NCBI RefSeq assembly: GCF_021391495.1
Contig: NZ_CP090063.1
Location: 5,270,001-5,334,000, forward strand
Source: Amycolatopsis acidiphila
GTDB taxonomy: Bacteria > Actinomycetota > Actinomycetes > Mycobacteriales > Pseudonocardiaceae
Length of the DNA: 64,000 nucleotides
Reading direction: 5' to 3'
Of this stretch, positions 62,931 through 64,000 are shown one piece after another; position 1 is the first letter of the stretch; each line of letters opens with the position of its first letter. Below the pieces are notes generated by a model. That model saw only the letters and a list, made by a program, of their open reading frames with translations, made no database searches and was not told the origin of the DNA. Both the position numbers and the translations under genes were made by a program.

Positions 62931-63983
62931 TCAGCGCCGGATCAACGGGCTGCGCACCACGTGGGCGCCCGCGGCCCGGTCGGCCGAGTCGAAGAAGTCC
63001 TCGCGGTAAATGTCCCGGGGGAACAACCGGGCCTTCATCAGTGCCTTCATCGTGTCGGCGACCATGTCGGGGCTACCGCAGATGTAGGCGACATGACCGC
63101 CGGCACGGGGGTAGTCCTCCGCCAGCAGCGCCGGAACCCGCCCAGACCTCCCGTTCCAATCGTCGCGCGAGAGCGCCGGGCGGTAGGTGAACCAGTCGCT
63201 GCGGGCCTCCAGGTCCTCGAAGAACTCCCGGTCGTAGAGGCCGGCCTCGGTGGGGACCCCGTGGTAGAGAGTGACGTGGTGGCCGCCGCCGTTCTCGTCG
63301 ATGTGCCGGACCATCGACTTCAACGGCGCCAGCCCCGTGCCCGAGCCCAGCAACAGAATCGGCTGTGTCCGAAGTGGACGGAACGAGAACCGGCCATAAG
63401 GACCGGACAATGTGATTTCGTGGCCCACGTCCAGGGTTGAGAACACCCAGCCGTCAGTGGCCACGCCGTTGTCCGACCGCTTCAGGTGCAACTCGATCAC
63501 CTTGCCGTTCGAGGGGGTGCTGGCGATCGAATACGGCCGCTGGTGCCCGCCGGGCACATCCAGCAGGACGTACTGCCCGGGGTTGAACATCATGGGACGG
63601 TCGAGCGCGAGCACCAGGCGCCGCACGTCGGGCGCGACCTCGTCGAGGCTGTCGACCCGGCCGCGGAAGTCGCGGACCGGGTGGACACCGACGCCTTCGT
63701 CCACGTCGACTTCGCCCTCGACCACGAGGTCGCTGCGCGGCTGGGCCACGCAGATCAGTGCAGCACCGTCGTCACGCTCGCTTTCCAGCAACGCGTAGGG
63801 CGATGCATCGCCGAGATCGACTTCGCCGTCGAGGATCTGGGCCTTGCAGGTGCCACACGTCCCGTGGGTGCAGGCGTGTGGCAACCAGACGCCCTCGCGC
63901 AGGCAGGCGTCGAGCACTGTCTGGTCCTCCCGGCACGGGATTTCGGCGCCGATCGGTTCCACCCGAATGGTGTGGGTCACCAT
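62931..63983 (-). CDS. Phenol-hydroxylase-type reductase (2Fe-2S, FAD, NADH)
   Basis: A 350-residue DmpP-like electron-transfer protein. The plant-type [2Fe-2S] ligands are C38, C43, C46 and C78 (CTHGTCGTC block). The FAD motif RPYSIAST is at about 150, NAD-binding GSGTGLAPLKSM at about 213, and a CGSPDM end motif at about 305. The GVWLPHACTHGTCGTCKAQ region favours phenol hydroxylase over benzoate dioxygenase reductase. GGAGG precedes ATG 63983. The hydroxylase subunits would be expected just beyond the window edge. Confidence 0.88.
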   Translation of the reverse strand: MVTHTIRVEPIGAEIPCREDQTVLDACLREGVWLPHACTHGTCGTCKAQILDGEVDLGDASPYALLESERDDGAALICVAQPRSDLVVEGEVDVDEGVGVHPVRDFRGRVDSLDEVAPDVRRLVLALDRPMMFNPGQYVLLDVPGGHQRPYSIASTPSNGKVIELHLKRSDNGVATDGWVFSTLDVGHEITLSGPYGRFSFRPLRTQPILLLGSGTGLAPLKSMVRHIDENGGGHHVTLYHGVPTEAGLYDREFFEDLEARSDWFTYRPALSRDDWNGRSGRVPALLAEDYPRAGGHVAYICGSPDMVADTMKALMKARLFPRDIYREDFFDSADRAAGAHVVRSPLIRR

Positions 63984-64000
63984 GTTCTGCCTCCAGTCAA

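Noticed and set aside
62931..63983. Benzoate 1,2-dioxygenase reductase (benC)
   Set aside because: The iron-sulfur region (GVWLPHACTHGTCGTC) and following DLGDASPYALLESERDD match phenol hydroxylase reductase better than BenC; without the neighbours this stays open.

Overview
This window is high-GC actinobacterial DNA. The inference is a Pseudonocardiales-type soil actinomycete (Amycolatopsis- or Pseudonocardia-like), from twin PucR regulators, DUF2254 and DUF2267 proteins, actinobacterial-style aromatic catabolism and GTG/TTG starts. No rRNA, tRNA or CRISPR array was seen. 

Layout. (1) 0-8.3 kb, minus strand: a compact protein-quality-control operon, hsp20 - general-stress protein - dnaK - grpE - dnaJ/cbpA - cbpM-like - clpB - zinc-ribbon thioredoxin - unknown protein - UBP zinc finger. 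(2) 8.5-19.1 kb: two PucR-type regulators flanking an AraC regulator and an MFS exporter, then a DUF2267/pterin-dehydratase-like fusion and two integral membrane proteins. (3) 19.1-22.7 kb: a rearrangement hotspot with low-GC ORFs, a chimeric methyltransferase/PrpD pseudogene and a lone IS3 orfA. (4) 23.0-28.5 kb: a two-gene locus, a diaminobutyrate-type aminotransferase followed by a 1349-residue Pls-like membrane NRPS. It has A and T domains, six predicted membrane segments and three tandem C-like domains. The likely product is a cationic isopeptide homopolymer, possibly poly-diaminobutyrate. This is the most exciting system in the window. (5) 29.5-42.9 kb: a soluble di-iron monooxygenase operon of the toluene/alkene type. 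It has alpha, gamma, effector, beta, Rieske and FAD-reductase genes plus two NTF2-like proteins, a DJ-1 protein, a uL22-like/DUF59 fusion and an ABM-domain protein. Paralogous AraC regulators lie on both sides. A VOC protein and an acyl-CoA ligase read away from it. The repeated motif TGCGG-N4-CTGCT sits at three of its promoter regions. (6) 43-57.6 kb: a TetR/esterase pair, then an ATP-dependent ketone-carboxylase-like pair (hyuA, and hyuB with a fused zinc ribbon). A TetR-controlled operon follows: acyl-CoA dehydrogenase, thiolase, CoA-transferase, SDR, AMP ligase and LLM flavin enzyme. Together they suggest secondary alcohol -> ketone -> beta-keto acid -> CoA ester -> thiolysis. (7) 57.6-60.4 kb: transposase, MFS and RHS remnants around a small regulator/membrane-protein operon with a near-perfect promoter/operator. 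(8) 60.6-64 kb, minus strand: catC, catA, catB and a phenol-hydroxylase-type reductase, the catechol ortho-cleavage branch. Its monooxygenase subunits probably lie beyond the right edge. 

Functional picture: regions 5, 6 and 8 form an oxidative hydrocarbon/aromatic catabolic island. Region 4 is an independent natural-product locus inserted among decayed mobile DNA. Region 1 is a stress operon. Product and substrate assignments are inferences from family membership and gene context.
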